Assembly (NCBI GenBank): GCA_020633295.1 | Contig: JACKDW010000015.1 | Coordinates: 62,001-126,000 of the forward strand | DNA: 64,000 nucleotides | Origin: Myxococcales bacterium | GTDB lineage: Bacteria > Myxococcota_A > Polyangia > Nannocystales > Nannocystaceae | Direction of reading: 5' to 3' | In this document: piece by piece, positions 54,528 to 62,393 of the stretch | How the letters are laid out: every line of letters begins with the position of its first letter | Numbering within the stretch: the stretch's first letter is position 1 | Notes under the pieces: model-generated | The model's input: the letters and a program-made list of their open reading frames with translations, nothing else | Told to the model about the DNA's origin: nothing | The model's database searches: none | Translations under genes and position numbers: made by a program

Positions 54528-56312
54528 CTAGTCCGACGCGCGGCGCCCCGCGCCCGCGCCGACGCGCTCGAGCACCCGCTCGAGCGCGTCGAGCTCGATG
54601 GGCTTGAGCAGGTAGCCGTCGAGGCCGATGTCGCGGTAGTCATCGCGCTGACCGAGCGCGTCCGCGCTGAAGGCGTAGATCGGCAGCGCGCCGCGATCGC
54701 CGGGCAGCGCCCGGATCGCCCGGGTCGCGCCGAGGCCGTCGAGCCGCGGCATGTGCATGTCCATCAGGACGAGGTCGAAGCGGCGCGCCTGCGGCGACCC
54801 AACCGCGGCGACGGCCGCCTCGCCGTCGGACACGAGCTCGACCTCGTGCCCGAGCCGCTCCAGCAGCCTGCGGATCACGACGACCGCGACCGCGGAGTCC
54901 TCCGCGACCAGGATCCGGAGCGCGCGCGTCGACCGTCGCGACGACGACGCGCTCGCGCCGGGCTGGTCGACCGCCGACGCGGTCGGGCACGCGATCTCGA
55001 AGTAGAACCGCGAGCCCTCGCCCACGCGGCTCGACAGCCCGATCGTGCCGCCCATCGCCTCGACCAGCGCGCGGCAGATCGCGAGGCCCAGCCCCGTCCC
55101 CTCGCGCGCGCGCGTCGAGCTCACGTCGAGCTGCGAGAACGGCTGGAACAGCTGCTGCTGCTCCTCCGGCGCGATCCCGACGCCCGTGTCCTCGACCTCG
55201 AAGCGCGCGCGCTCGGTCGAGAGCGCGCGCGCGCGGATCGTCACGCGACCGCGCGTCGTGAACTTGAGCGCGTTGCCGACGAGGTTCATCAGCACCTGCC
55301 GCAGCCGGCTCGCGTCCGCGCGGCGATGCCCGAGCGCGTCGACCTCGGTGACGAGCTCGAGCCCGCGCTGCTGGGCGACGGGCAAGAACAGCCGCTCGAC
55401 CTCCGAGACCAGCGCCGCGGGCTCGAAGACCTTGGGCCGCAGCTCGAGCTTGCCGGCCTCGACGCGGCTGAAGTCGAGGATGTCGTTGATCACCGTCAGC
55501 AGCGCCTCGGCCGAGGAGCGCAGCACGTCGATGTACTCGCGCTGCTCGGGTTTGTCGCTGACGCCCGCGAGCAGCTCGATCGAGCCGAGCACGCCGGTCA
55601 GCGGGGTGCGCAGCTCGTGGCTCATGACCGCGAGGAAGCGCGACTTCGCCACGCTCGCGCGCTCGGCCTCGGCCCGCGCGCGCCGCAGCGCCCGGCTCGC
55701 GCGGCTGCGCGAGACGCTGGTGCTGTAGCTCGACAGCGCGACCAGGACCACGCAGTGGACCATGAAGATCCCGTGCAGCTCGAGCTCCGGCGCCGAGGTC
55801 AGCGTCGACGTCGGCAGCGCGTCCAGCAGCGACAGCGCGATGATCAGCAGCAGCGCGGCGATCGTCGCCGCCGCGTAGCGCACGGTCACCTGGCGCCCGC
55901 CGACCGCGAAGCCGGTCGTCGGGATGATCGCGAACAGCGAGAGCCCCGGCGAGAGCAGCCCGCCCGAGACGGCGACGTACGCGGTCGACGCGAGCAGGGC
56001 GAAGCTCGCCATCAAGATGTTGACGCGGTCGATCTGCCGCGCGTATCGCAGCAGCAGCGCGAAGCCGAAGGGGTACAGCCAGCCGAAGCCGAGCGCGATC
56101 GCCTCGAGCGTCGACGGCGCGTCGCGGAACGCGAAGTACGCGAGCATCAGCGCCGACTGCGTGCCGGCGATCACGAGCGCGGTCATCGCGAAGCCGCGGT
56201 AGCGCAGGCGCTCCCGGACGTCGGCGCCGCGGAGCACCTCCGGCGGGATCAGCCGATCGAGGGGACCCGGCGGCGCGCGCCGAGCCGGTCCCGGCGAGTG
56301 CGCCTCCGGCAT
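54528..56312 (-). CDS. Hybrid sensor histidine kinase with receiver domain (594 aa)
   Basis: ATG at 56312 is preferred over 56333, because TACGAT at 56320-56325 would be the -10 and would overlap the longer version. Six or so membrane helices (about 35-200) form an integral sensor. HisKA follows (FLAVMSHELRTPLTGV), then HATPase motifs (LVGNALKF, DTGVGIAPEEQQQLF, GTGLGLAICRAL). The C-terminal receiver has acidic AED, phospho-acceptor LVLMDMHMP and LLKP Lys. It should phosphorylate its own receiver and pass phosphate to an unlinked partner. There is no response regulator next to it. Confidence 0.87.
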   Translation of the reverse strand: MPEAHSPGPARRAPPGPLDRLIPPEVLRGADVRERLRYRGFAMTALVIAGTQSALMLAYFAFRDAPSTLEAIALGFGWLYPFGFALLLRYARQIDRVNILMASFALLASTAYVAVSGGLLSPGLSLFAIIPTTGFAVGGRQVTVRYAAATIAALLLIIALSLLDALPTSTLTSAPELELHGIFMVHCVVLVALSSYSTSVSRSRASRALRRARAEAERASVAKSRFLAVMSHELRTPLTGVLGSIELLAGVSDKPEQREYIDVLRSSAEALLTVINDILDFSRVEAGKLELRPKVFEPAALVSEVERLFLPVAQQRGLELVTEVDALGHRRADASRLRQVLMNLVGNALKFTTRGRVTIRARALSTERARFEVEDTGVGIAPEEQQQLFQPFSQLDVSSTRAREGTGLGLAICRALVEAMGGTIGLSSRVGEGSRFYFEIACPTASAVDQPGASASSSRRSTRALRILVAEDSAVAVVVIRRLLERLGHEVELVSDGEAAVAAVGSPQARRFDLVLMDMHMPRLDGLGATRAIRALPGDRGALPIYAFSADALGQRDDYRDIGLDGYLLKPIELDALERVLERVGAGAGRRASD

Positions 56313-56319
56313 GCGGCCC

Positions 56320-56325
56320 ATCGTA
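56320..56325 (-). promoter_or_regulatory. -10 box TACGAT directly before the start codon
   Basis: It lies 7 bases before ATG 56312 and supports that start over the ATG at 56333. Confidence 0.4.
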
Positions 56326-56436
56326 GCGGACACGACGCGCGCGTCGCCGCGAACCTGTCGCGCGCGCCTGGTGCCGAGACCTGGCGCTGCGAGCAGGACG
56401 CGACGCGAGCGGATTCGCCACGCGCGGGCGCGTCGA

Positions 56437-57648
56437 TCACAGCAGGCGCTCGGCGACGAGGAAGCCGAGGAACGTCCCCAGCGCGGTCCCCAGCGCGCCG
56501 ACGACGATCGCTGGGAGCACGAGCTGCCCGCGCCCGAGGCTGCGGGCGAGCGCCATCGCCGACGTCCCGCCGCCGATGTTGGCCTGCGACGCCACCGCCG
56601 CGACCGCGAGATCGACCCGGAGCAGCCACGCGCACCCGTAGGTGACGATCCCGTGCACGCACACGACCGTGCAGGCGAACAGCGCGAGCGTGGGCCCGAG
56701 CGCGCCGAGGCGGAGGAACGCGCCGAGATCGCAGTAGACGCCGATGACCGCGAGGAACACCTGCACCGCGAGCAGCCCGAGCGCGCGCGCGCCGACGAGC
56801 GCGCGCACCCACGAGAGCTGCGCGAGGATCAGCGCGAGCACGGTGAGCACGAGGATCGACGGCATCGCGCCGCCGAGCCGCGCCTCCCACAGCGCGGCGA
56901 GCTGGCGCGCGCCCCAGACCGCGAGCAGCCCGAGCGTGAGCATGGTCGCAAGGTCATATACGCCCACGGGCTCGCGCCCGCCCGCGTCGCCCGTGACGCC
57001 GCGCGCCTCGGCGGCCGCGTCGCCCCGCTGCTCGTCCTGCGCCTCCGCACGCGCCTCCGCACGCGCGTCGCCCCGCTCCCCGACCGCGTCGGCGCGCCAG
57101 CCGAGCGCGCGCGGGAGCACGAGCCCGACCGCCATCCAGACCGCGGTCACGATGTTGTCGACCGCGATCGCGCCCACGTAGATCAGGCCCTGCTCCTGCA
57201 CGCCGTAGTGGAGCGCGAGCGCGTTGAAGTTGACCGAGCCGCCCGTGTATGTCCCGGCGAACATGCCCCCGACCGCGCGGTGCAGCGGCCCGAGCGCGCC
57301 GGGCCCGTCGATCACCGCCATGCCCGCGAGCACCCCGAGCACGGTCCCGAGCGCGCCGACGAAGAACATCGCGATCATCGGCGCGCCCGCGCGCGCGAGC
57401 TGACGCGGGCGCAGATCGACGCTGAGCAGCAGCCAGAAGATCGCCGCGGGCGCGACGTAGGCGAACACGCCGTCGTAGATCGGCCGGGCGCGGCCGCTCG
57501 TCGCCCCCGTCGGCACGAGCCCGAGGTTCGCGGCGGCGACCCCGAGCAGGATCACGAGCAGCGCGGCGCCGAGGTGCCGCAGCGCGGTGCGGCGCTCCAG
57601 CCACTCCGCGAGCGCGACGAGCAGACACAGGGCAGCGAGCGTGAACAT
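56437..57648 (-). CDS. DUF819-family membrane protein (403 aa)
   Basis: ATG at 57648 starts directly with a membrane helix (MFTLAALCLLVALAEWL); longer versions add an Arg-rich, non-coding-like tail. About ten hydrophobic helices are visible, with GTYTGGSVNFNALALHYG, AIAVDNIVTAVWMAVGLVLP and SQANIGGGTSAMALARSLG. These match the DUF819 (YjcL-like) family, a sodium-glutamate/anion transporter-like fold of unknown substrate. The central cytosolic loop is Ala/Glu/Arg-rich. It is transcribed alone, convergent to nothing and divergent from the YbjN-PspA pair. Confidence 0.8.
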   Translation of the reverse strand: MFTLAALCLLVALAEWLERRTALRHLGAALLVILLGVAAANLGLVPTGATSGRARPIYDGVFAYVAPAAIFWLLLSVDLRPRQLARAGAPMIAMFFVGALGTVLGVLAGMAVIDGPGALGPLHRAVGGMFAGTYTGGSVNFNALALHYGVQEQGLIYVGAIAVDNIVTAVWMAVGLVLPRALGWRADAVGERGDARAEARAEAQDEQRGDAAAEARGVTGDAGGREPVGVYDLATMLTLGLLAVWGARQLAALWEARLGGAMPSILVLTVLALILAQLSWVRALVGARALGLLAVQVFLAVIGVYCDLGAFLRLGALGPTLALFACTVVCVHGIVTYGCAWLLRVDLAVAAVASQANIGGGTSAMALARSLGRGQLVLPAIVVGALGTALGTFLGFLVAERLL

Positions 57649-57807
57649 GGGATCGCCGCCGAACACCGCCCGTCGACGTACCACAACGCGCGACGTCCCG
57701 CGCGGGCGCGTGACCGCGCCCCGGCGACGTCTGCAGCGCGGCGCGACGCCCCGCTGGCGCCTGAATTCGCCCGCGTTGGCGGCTTGCCGCTGGTCGCGGG
57801 CGCCCCG

Positions 57808-57813
57808 TAGAAT
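57808..57813 (+). promoter_or_regulatory. -10 box TAGAAT of the ybjN-pspA operon
   Basis: It gives a leader of about 40 nt before ATG 57859, so this is a leadered transcript. Confidence 0.45.
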
Positions 57814-57858
57814 GTGCTCCTCGCGAGCGTAAACAACCCGCCCGCGCCACGACACCCA

Positions 57859-58272
57859 ATGACATCAACCGAAAAGCTGGAGTCCTACATGCTCCGGATG
57901 GGGCTGCCGCACGAGCCGATCGAGGGCTCGGAGAATATGTGGCTCGTCTCGCCGGAGAACCTGCGACACTCCGCCATCGCCATCCACGCGGACGGCCCGA
58001 TCGTCCTGTTCAGCGCGCCGGTGTTCGCGTTCGACGACGACGTCGAGGACAAGGTGGGGCTGTTCCGCACGCTGCTCTCGCTCAACGAGGAGCTGCTGCA
58101 CGCCGCCTACGGGCTGCAGGATAACCAGATCATCCTGTCCGGCGCGCTCCAGGAGGAGAACCTCGACTACGGAGAGTTTCAGGCGATGATCGACGACATG
58201 TCGCTCAGCCTCGACATTCACCTCGACCGCCTGCTCAAGTGGCGGCCAAAGAAAACGCAGGAGGCAAGCTAG
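57859..58272 (+). CDS. YbjN-domain protein (137 aa)
   Basis: A small acidic protein with the alpha/beta pattern of the YbjN/CesT-like superfamily: NMWLVSPENLRHSAIAIHAD, PIVLFSAPVFAF, LLSLNEELLHAAYGL, QIILSGALQEENLDYGEF and a C-terminal helix with DDMSLSLDIHLDRL. YbjN proteins act as chaperone-like or stress regulators. It ends one base before pspA, so the two are co-expressed and it probably modulates PspA at the membrane. Confidence 0.75.
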   Translation: MTSTEKLESYMLRMGLPHEPIEGSENMWLVSPENLRHSAIAIHADGPIVLFSAPVFAFDDDVEDKVGLFRTLLSLNEELLHAAYGLQDNQIILSGALQEENLDYGEFQAMIDDMSLSLDIHLDRLLKWRPKKTQEAS

Positions 58273-58273
58273 C

Positions 58274-59059
58274 ATGGGCCTTTGGGGACGTATTTCGACG
58301 CTGTGGCGCTCCAACGTCAACGAGATGATCAGCCGGGCTGAAGACCCGGAGAAGATGCTGAATCAGGCGATCGTCGACATGAAGGGGCAGCTCGTCGACG
58401 CCAAGAAGCAGGTGGCCGTCGCGATCGCCGACGAGAAGCGCCTGCGCCGCCAGTACGAGAAAGAGGCGGTCGAGGTCAAGAACTGGGAGGGCAAGGCGAT
58501 GCTGGCGATCAAGGCCGGCGACGACAACCTCGCCCGCGCCGCGCTCGCGCGCAAGAAGTCCCACGAGGACGTCGCGAACCAGCTCAAGGACCAGTGGGAG
58601 AAGCAGAACGCGTCCTCCGGGCAGCTCAAGGACGCGCTGCGCAGCCTCGACGGCAAGATCGAGGAGGCCAAGCGCAAGCGCAACCTGCTGATCTCGCGCG
58701 CCAAGCGGGCCGAGGCCCAGAAGAAGATCAACGAGACGCTGGGCAACATCAACGCGACGAGCGCGTTCGACACCTTCGAGCGCATGGAGTCGAAGGTCGA
58801 GCAGCTCGAGGCGCAGAGCGAGGCCGCGTACGAGCTCACCGAGGCCGGGGCCGATCACGACCTCACGACCCAGTTCCGCGCGCTCGAGGCCGGCGCGGGC
58901 GTCGACGACGAGCTCGCGGCGATGAAGGCCAAGATGCTCGGGCCCGCCTCCAGCGGGGGCGACGAGGCCTCCAAGCAGCTCACCGAGGGCGCGGACGCGC
59001 CGGCGAGCGAGGTCGACGACGAGCTCGCCAAGATGAAGGCGCAGCTGCTCAATTCCTGA
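58274..59059 (+). CDS. pspA: PspA/IM30 family protein (261 aa)
   Basis: A nearly all-helical protein starting MGLWGRISTLWRSNVNEMIS and DPEKMLNQAIVDMKGQLVDA, the hallmark of PspA/Vipp1, with long coiled coil (about 25-190). The C-terminus is extended by about 50 residues ending ELAKMKAQLLNS, in which ELA-MKA segments repeat (DDELAAMKAKM and DDELAKMKAQL). PspA assembles on the inner face of the cytoplasmic membrane to repair it under stress. It is coupled to a YbjN protein and followed by a strong terminator. There is no PspF or PspBC nearby. Confidence 0.9.
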   Translation: MGLWGRISTLWRSNVNEMISRAEDPEKMLNQAIVDMKGQLVDAKKQVAVAIADEKRLRRQYEKEAVEVKNWEGKAMLAIKAGDDNLARAALARKKSHEDVANQLKDQWEKQNASSGQLKDALRSLDGKIEEAKRKRNLLISRAKRAEAQKKINETLGNINATSAFDTFERMESKVEQLEAQSEAAYELTEAGADHDLTTQFRALEAGAGVDDELAAMKAKMLGPASSGGDEASKQLTEGADAPASEVDDELAKMKAQLLNS

Positions 59060-59110
59060 GGCCGAAGGGCGCGTTGACGTCCGCATCACGGCGCCGCGCG
59101 GCGCCGCGCC

Positions 59111-59138
59111 ACAGCCAGCGCCCCCGGGCGCTGGCTGT
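59111..59138 (+). terminator. Perfect 13-bp hairpin after pspA
   Basis: ACAGCCAGCGCCC at 59111-59123 is fully complementary to 59126-59138. It lies about 50 bp after the pspA stop. Confidence 0.65.
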
Positions 59139-59217
59139 CGTGCTTGGAGCGCGTTTGTGCCCGACGACGATTTCAGCGCGCGCCGTCGCCACGCGCCGAT
59201 GGTATCAACGCCTGGAT

Positions 59218-59643
59218 ATGCAATTTCTCCACACGATGATCCGCGTGCAGAACCTCGACAAGGCGATCGCGTTCTTCGTCGAGGCGCTGGGGCTCATCGA
59301 GCTGCGTCGCCGGGACGACGAGCGCGGCCGCTACACGCTCGTGTTCCTCGGGACAGGACACCCGGAAGACCGCGCCGAGATCGAGCTGACCTACAACTGG
59401 GACCAGAGCGCCCCGTACAGCGGGGGCCGCAACTTCGGGCACCTCGCGTTCGCCGTCGACGACATCTACGCGGCCTGCGATCGCCTCAAGCGCTTCGGCG
59501 TCAACATCCTCCGCCCGCCGCGGGACGGGCGGATGGCGTTCGTCCGCTCCCCCGATCAGATCTCGATCGAGCTGCTGCAGCGCGGCGCCCCCCTGCCCCC
59601 CGCGGAGCCCTGGTCGTCGATGGCCAACATGGGCGAGTGGTGA
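59218..59643 (+). CDS. gloA: Glyoxalase I-like (VOC superfamily) protein (141 aa)
   Basis: The short protein matches lactoylglutathione lyase length (about 135). The four metal ligands are in place: H5 (MQFLHTMIRV), E56 (AEIELTYN), H75 (NFGHLAFAV) and E118 (QISIELLQRG). It likely binds Ni or Zn and detoxifies methylglyoxal as its glutathione adduct, or another thiol adduct if glutathione is absent. The ATG at 59218 is the only start that keeps H5 near the N-terminus. It stands alone between pspA and a LysM endopeptidase gene. Confidence 0.85.
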   Translation: MQFLHTMIRVQNLDKAIAFFVEALGLIELRRRDDERGRYTLVFLGTGHPEDRAEIELTYNWDQSAPYSGGRNFGHLAFAVDDIYAACDRLKRFGVNILRPPRDGRMAFVRSPDQISIELLQRGAPLPPAEPWSSMANMGEW

Positions 59644-59704
59644 TCCTGGGTCGCTACACTCGCGCGCGGCCCCCGTCGCCGCCGCGCGGCCGTCCGGAGG
59701 CGGC

Positions 59705-60841
59705 GTGCAGGTCCTGACGCTGCTCGCGGCGCTCCTCGCCGCCGGCGCGATGGAGGCCGAGGACGCCGACGAGCGCCCGCCGCCCGAGGAGGACGTCGAG
59801 GACCTCGACGGCGACGACGAGGCGCGCTCGTCCGCGTTCTCGGGCGGGGTCGAGCGCGAGGGCGCGCGGGCGCGGTGGTTTCGCCACACCGTCGTCAAGC
59901 GCGAGACGGTCGAGCAGCTCGCGCTGCGCTACCGCGTGAAGGCGTCCTCGCTGCGCGAGTGGAACAAGCTCGGCGCGCTCACGCAGCCCGAGGAGGGGGA
60001 CCGCCTGCGGGTGTTCAGCGCGATCACGACGCCGCCCCGCGAGCCCGTCGAGTACACGCTGCGCGAGGGCGACACCTGGGTGTCGATCGCGCGCCCGTTC
60101 GGCGCGAACCCGGCCGACGTGCGCCGCTACAACTACCTCCGCGTGCGTCGCAACCTCGACCCCGGCGAGGTCGTCGTGGTCTGGTCCGACCCGACGATCC
60201 GCGACGCCATCACACGCGACGCGCCGCCGCCGGGGCCCGCCGCGGAGATCCGCCCGGGCGCCTACAGCTACGGCTTCCCGCACCGCGGGGAGCTCGTCAA
60301 CGGCGTGCGCGTCCCCGAGAGCGACGCCTACGTGCTGCGCTACCCGAACTCGGCGTGGGGCTCGACCTACGCCGTGCGCGCGGCCGTGACCGCGCTCCAC
60401 GGCTTCCGGGCGCGCGCCGGCTACGGGGGGCTCGTCCGGCTCGGGACGATGAGCCGGCAGCGCGGCGGCAAGGTCGGCGGGCACAGGTCCCATCAGTCAG
60501 GTCGTGATCTCGACGTGCGCCTCCCGCTGCGCGCGGAGCTCGACCAGCAGCTGCAGCCGTCCAAGCGCCGCGTCGATTGGCTCGCGACCTGGCACCTGAT
60601 CGACGCGTTCCTCCAGACGGGCGCGGTCAAGGTCATCTTCTTCGACTACCGCCGGCAGAAGCTGATCTACCGCGCGGCGAGGGACGCCGGCGTCGACGAG
60701 GCGACGCTCGACGAGGTCCTGCAGTGGCCGATCGGCAAGGGCGAGCTCGACGGGCGCGTGCGTCACTCGTCGGGCCACACCGGGCACATCCACGTGCGCT
60801 TCCGCTGCGCGCCCTACGAGACCGAGTGCGTCGACCTGTAG
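59705..60841 (+). CDS. LysM and penicillin-insensitive murein endopeptidase (MepA-like) protein (378 aa)
   Basis: GTG at 59705 has GGAGG just upstream, and TACACT near 59653 is the -10. A short signal-like hydrophobic N-terminus precedes an acidic linker (20-45), then two LysM modules (FRHTVVKRETVEQLALRY and VEYTLREGDTWVSIARPF). The C-terminal domain carries GHRSHQSGRDLDVR (HxxxGxxxD) and HSSGHTGHIHVRF (HxH), the zinc ligands of the MepA/LAS family, with the typical WHLIDAF. It should cut peptidoglycan cross-links in the periplasm. LysM replaces the accessory part of the simple E. coli enzyme. Codons in 60484-60520 are locally unusual. Confidence 0.88.
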   Translation: MQVLTLLAALLAAGAMEAEDADERPPPEEDVEDLDGDDEARSSAFSGGVEREGARARWFRHTVVKRETVEQLALRYRVKASSLREWNKLGALTQPEEGDRLRVFSAITTPPREPVEYTLREGDTWVSIARPFGANPADVRRYNYLRVRRNLDPGEVVVVWSDPTIRDAITRDAPPPGPAAEIRPGAYSYGFPHRGELVNGVRVPESDAYVLRYPNSAWGSTYAVRAAVTALHGFRARAGYGGLVRLGTMSRQRGGKVGGHRSHQSGRDLDVRLPLRAELDQQLQPSKRRVDWLATWHLIDAFLQTGAVKVIFFDYRRQKLIYRAARDAGVDEATLDEVLQWPIGKGELDGRVRHSSGHTGHIHVRFRCAPYETECVDL

Positions 60842-60880
60842 CGCGCGCGCCGCTCGTAGCGCCGACGCGACGCCGACGGC

Positions 60881-61297
60881 TCAGCGCGCGAGCTTCTTGA
60901 CCGTCTGCTCGAGCGCGACCGTGGCCGCGACGACCGACGCCGGGCTCGGCGCGATGATCATCGCGGTGACGGCCACGCTCGCGCCGAGCAGCTGGGCCGC
61001 GACGCCCACCACGTCGGCCGTCTTCTGCAGCTTGCCGCGCGCCGCCTCGAGCTTGCCCGTCGCCGACTTCAGGCGCGCGAGCTCGGAGGCCATGCCGCCG
61101 GCCGCGAGGGTCGAGGCCTTGGCCGAGAGCGTCCTCGAGGCCCCCCGCAGCTGCTCGTAGGTGCGCTTTACCTGCTCGTACTCGTCCTCGTCGATCGCGT
61201 CCGCGCGCCACTGCTGGCGCCCGCGATCGCGCAGCGCCTCGGCGTACTCGTTGAACGTCCGCGCCAGCGTGAGCGCCTCATCGGCGAGCTTGGTCAT
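60881..61297 (-). CDS. Hypothetical helical protein with C-terminal membrane segment (138 aa)
   Basis: The ATG at 61297 follows GAGGTG and a TATACT -10 box. The first 90 residues are charged helices (LADEALTLARTFNEYAEALR, YEQVKRTYEQLRG, SELARLKSATGKLEAARGKL). A hydrophobic stretch follows (TADVVGVAAQLLGASVAVTA and PASVVAATVALEQ), with a short basic tail. The family is not recognised. It may be a coiled-coil partner of the upstream lipoprotein-like gene, which is in the same direction, but it has its own promoter. Confidence 0.6.
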   Translation of the reverse strand: MTKLADEALTLARTFNEYAEALRDRGRQQWRADAIDEDEYEQVKRTYEQLRGASRTLSAKASTLAAGGMASELARLKSATGKLEAARGKLQKTADVVGVAAQLLGASVAVTAMIIAPSPASVVAATVALEQTVKKLAR

Positions 61298-61315
61298 GCG
61301 AGCACCTCTGCGCCC

Positions 61316-61321
61316 AGTATA
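61316..61321 (-). promoter_or_regulatory. -10 box TATACT
   Basis: It lies about 18 bases before the ATG at 61297, with the ribosome-binding site GAGGTG between. Confidence 0.45.
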
Positions 61322-61361
61322 GCGACGATCGAGCCGGGCGGGCGCTCGAGCCGGGCGGTCG

Positions 61362-62390
61362 TCAGCGACAGCGCGGCCTCGGGTGGTCGACGGCCACGCA
61401 GCTGCGCGCGCGCTGCAGCGACGCCCAGGTCTCGTGGCACGTCGTCGCGTCCTGACTCGTCGTCGCGCAGCGCACGGCCCCGAGCACGTCGCGCGCAAGC
61501 GCGTCGTCGCGCAGCGAGCCGAGCTTCTCGGGCGCGCACGCGAGGGTGTGGTGGGCGGCGGCGAAGCCCGCGAGCCCGCGCTCGAGCGCCTCCACGCGCC
61601 GCCGCGCGCGCGAGACCTCGAGCAGCCCGTCGCGCGCGATCGTCCGCCGCGCTCGCACGACGTCGCGGCGCGCCCGCGTCGCGGTCTTCTGCGCGCGCGC
61701 GACCTCCTGCGCCACGCCGTCCTCCGGCTCCGGCTCGCTCGCGGCCTCGCCCGGCGCCGGCGGGGTGTCGAACTTCTCGGCGAGGATCTCGAGGTCCTCG
61801 AGCTCGCCGACCAGGTCCTGCTCGAGCCCGTCGATCTGCTGCTTCACCGCCGCCGTGTTGATCAGCTGGCGGTGCACCACGCACTGGACCGCGCGATCGG
61901 CCTCGACCACCGCGCGCCGGAGGTTGCGCTTCTTGTACCCGTCGGCGAACACGTCCACGAGGATCCGCAGCGCCTGCGCGAGCGCCTGCCCGTCCTCGCC
62001 CTCGAGGCTCGTCACGTCGGCCGCGTTGCCCACGGCGACGAGCGCCGAGACGAGGTCCGCCGTCGGGATCTGGCTCACGCCCGCGAGCTCCTTGAGCGCG
62101 AGGCCGTAGCTGGTCAGCTCGCGCGCGCCCCGGGCGTAGATCGGCTGCGTCCGCGAGAAGCGGTCGCAGGCGTCGAGCGCGGTGTCGCCGGAGGTCGAGG
62201 CGCCGAGGCGGCAGTAGGCGGCGGCGTCCTCGAGCACGCCCACGTGTTCGGGCAGCGTGAGCGCGACGTCGCCGGTCGTGCGCACGCTCGCGTAGGAGCA
62301 CGAGCCGACCGTCGTCAACCCGCACACGAGCGCGAGCGCCCGCGCCCAGGCGCGCCCCCCAGTCCCCCGTGCGCTCGCGACGTGGCCCAT
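61362..62390 (-). CDS. Hypothetical exported coiled-coil protein (342 aa)
   Basis: The start has a signal peptide (ARALALVCGLTTVGSC), which may be a lipoprotein type ending at Cys 31. Mature residues are helical, with four to six Cys spread along the chain (AAYCRLG, ALDACDRF, VQCVVHR, LACAPEK, VRCATTS, TTCHETW) and long Arg/Glu/Ala helices around 210-290. No family is recognised. It begins 3 bases after the DUF1552 stop, so the two genes are one operon. Confidence 0.62.
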   Translation of the reverse strand: MGHVASARGTGGRAWARALALVCGLTTVGSCSYASVRTTGDVALTLPEHVGVLEDAAAYCRLGASTSGDTALDACDRFSRTQPIYARGARELTSYGLALKELAGVSQIPTADLVSALVAVGNAADVTSLEGEDGQALAQALRILVDVFADGYKKRNLRRAVVEADRAVQCVVHRQLINTAAVKQQIDGLEQDLVGELEDLEILAEKFDTPPAPGEAASEPEPEDGVAQEVARAQKTATRARRDVVRARRTIARDGLLEVSRARRRVEALERGLAGFAAAHHTLACAPEKLGSLRDDALARDVLGAVRCATTSQDATTCHETWASLQRARSCVAVDHPRPRCR

Positions 62391-62393
62391 CGT

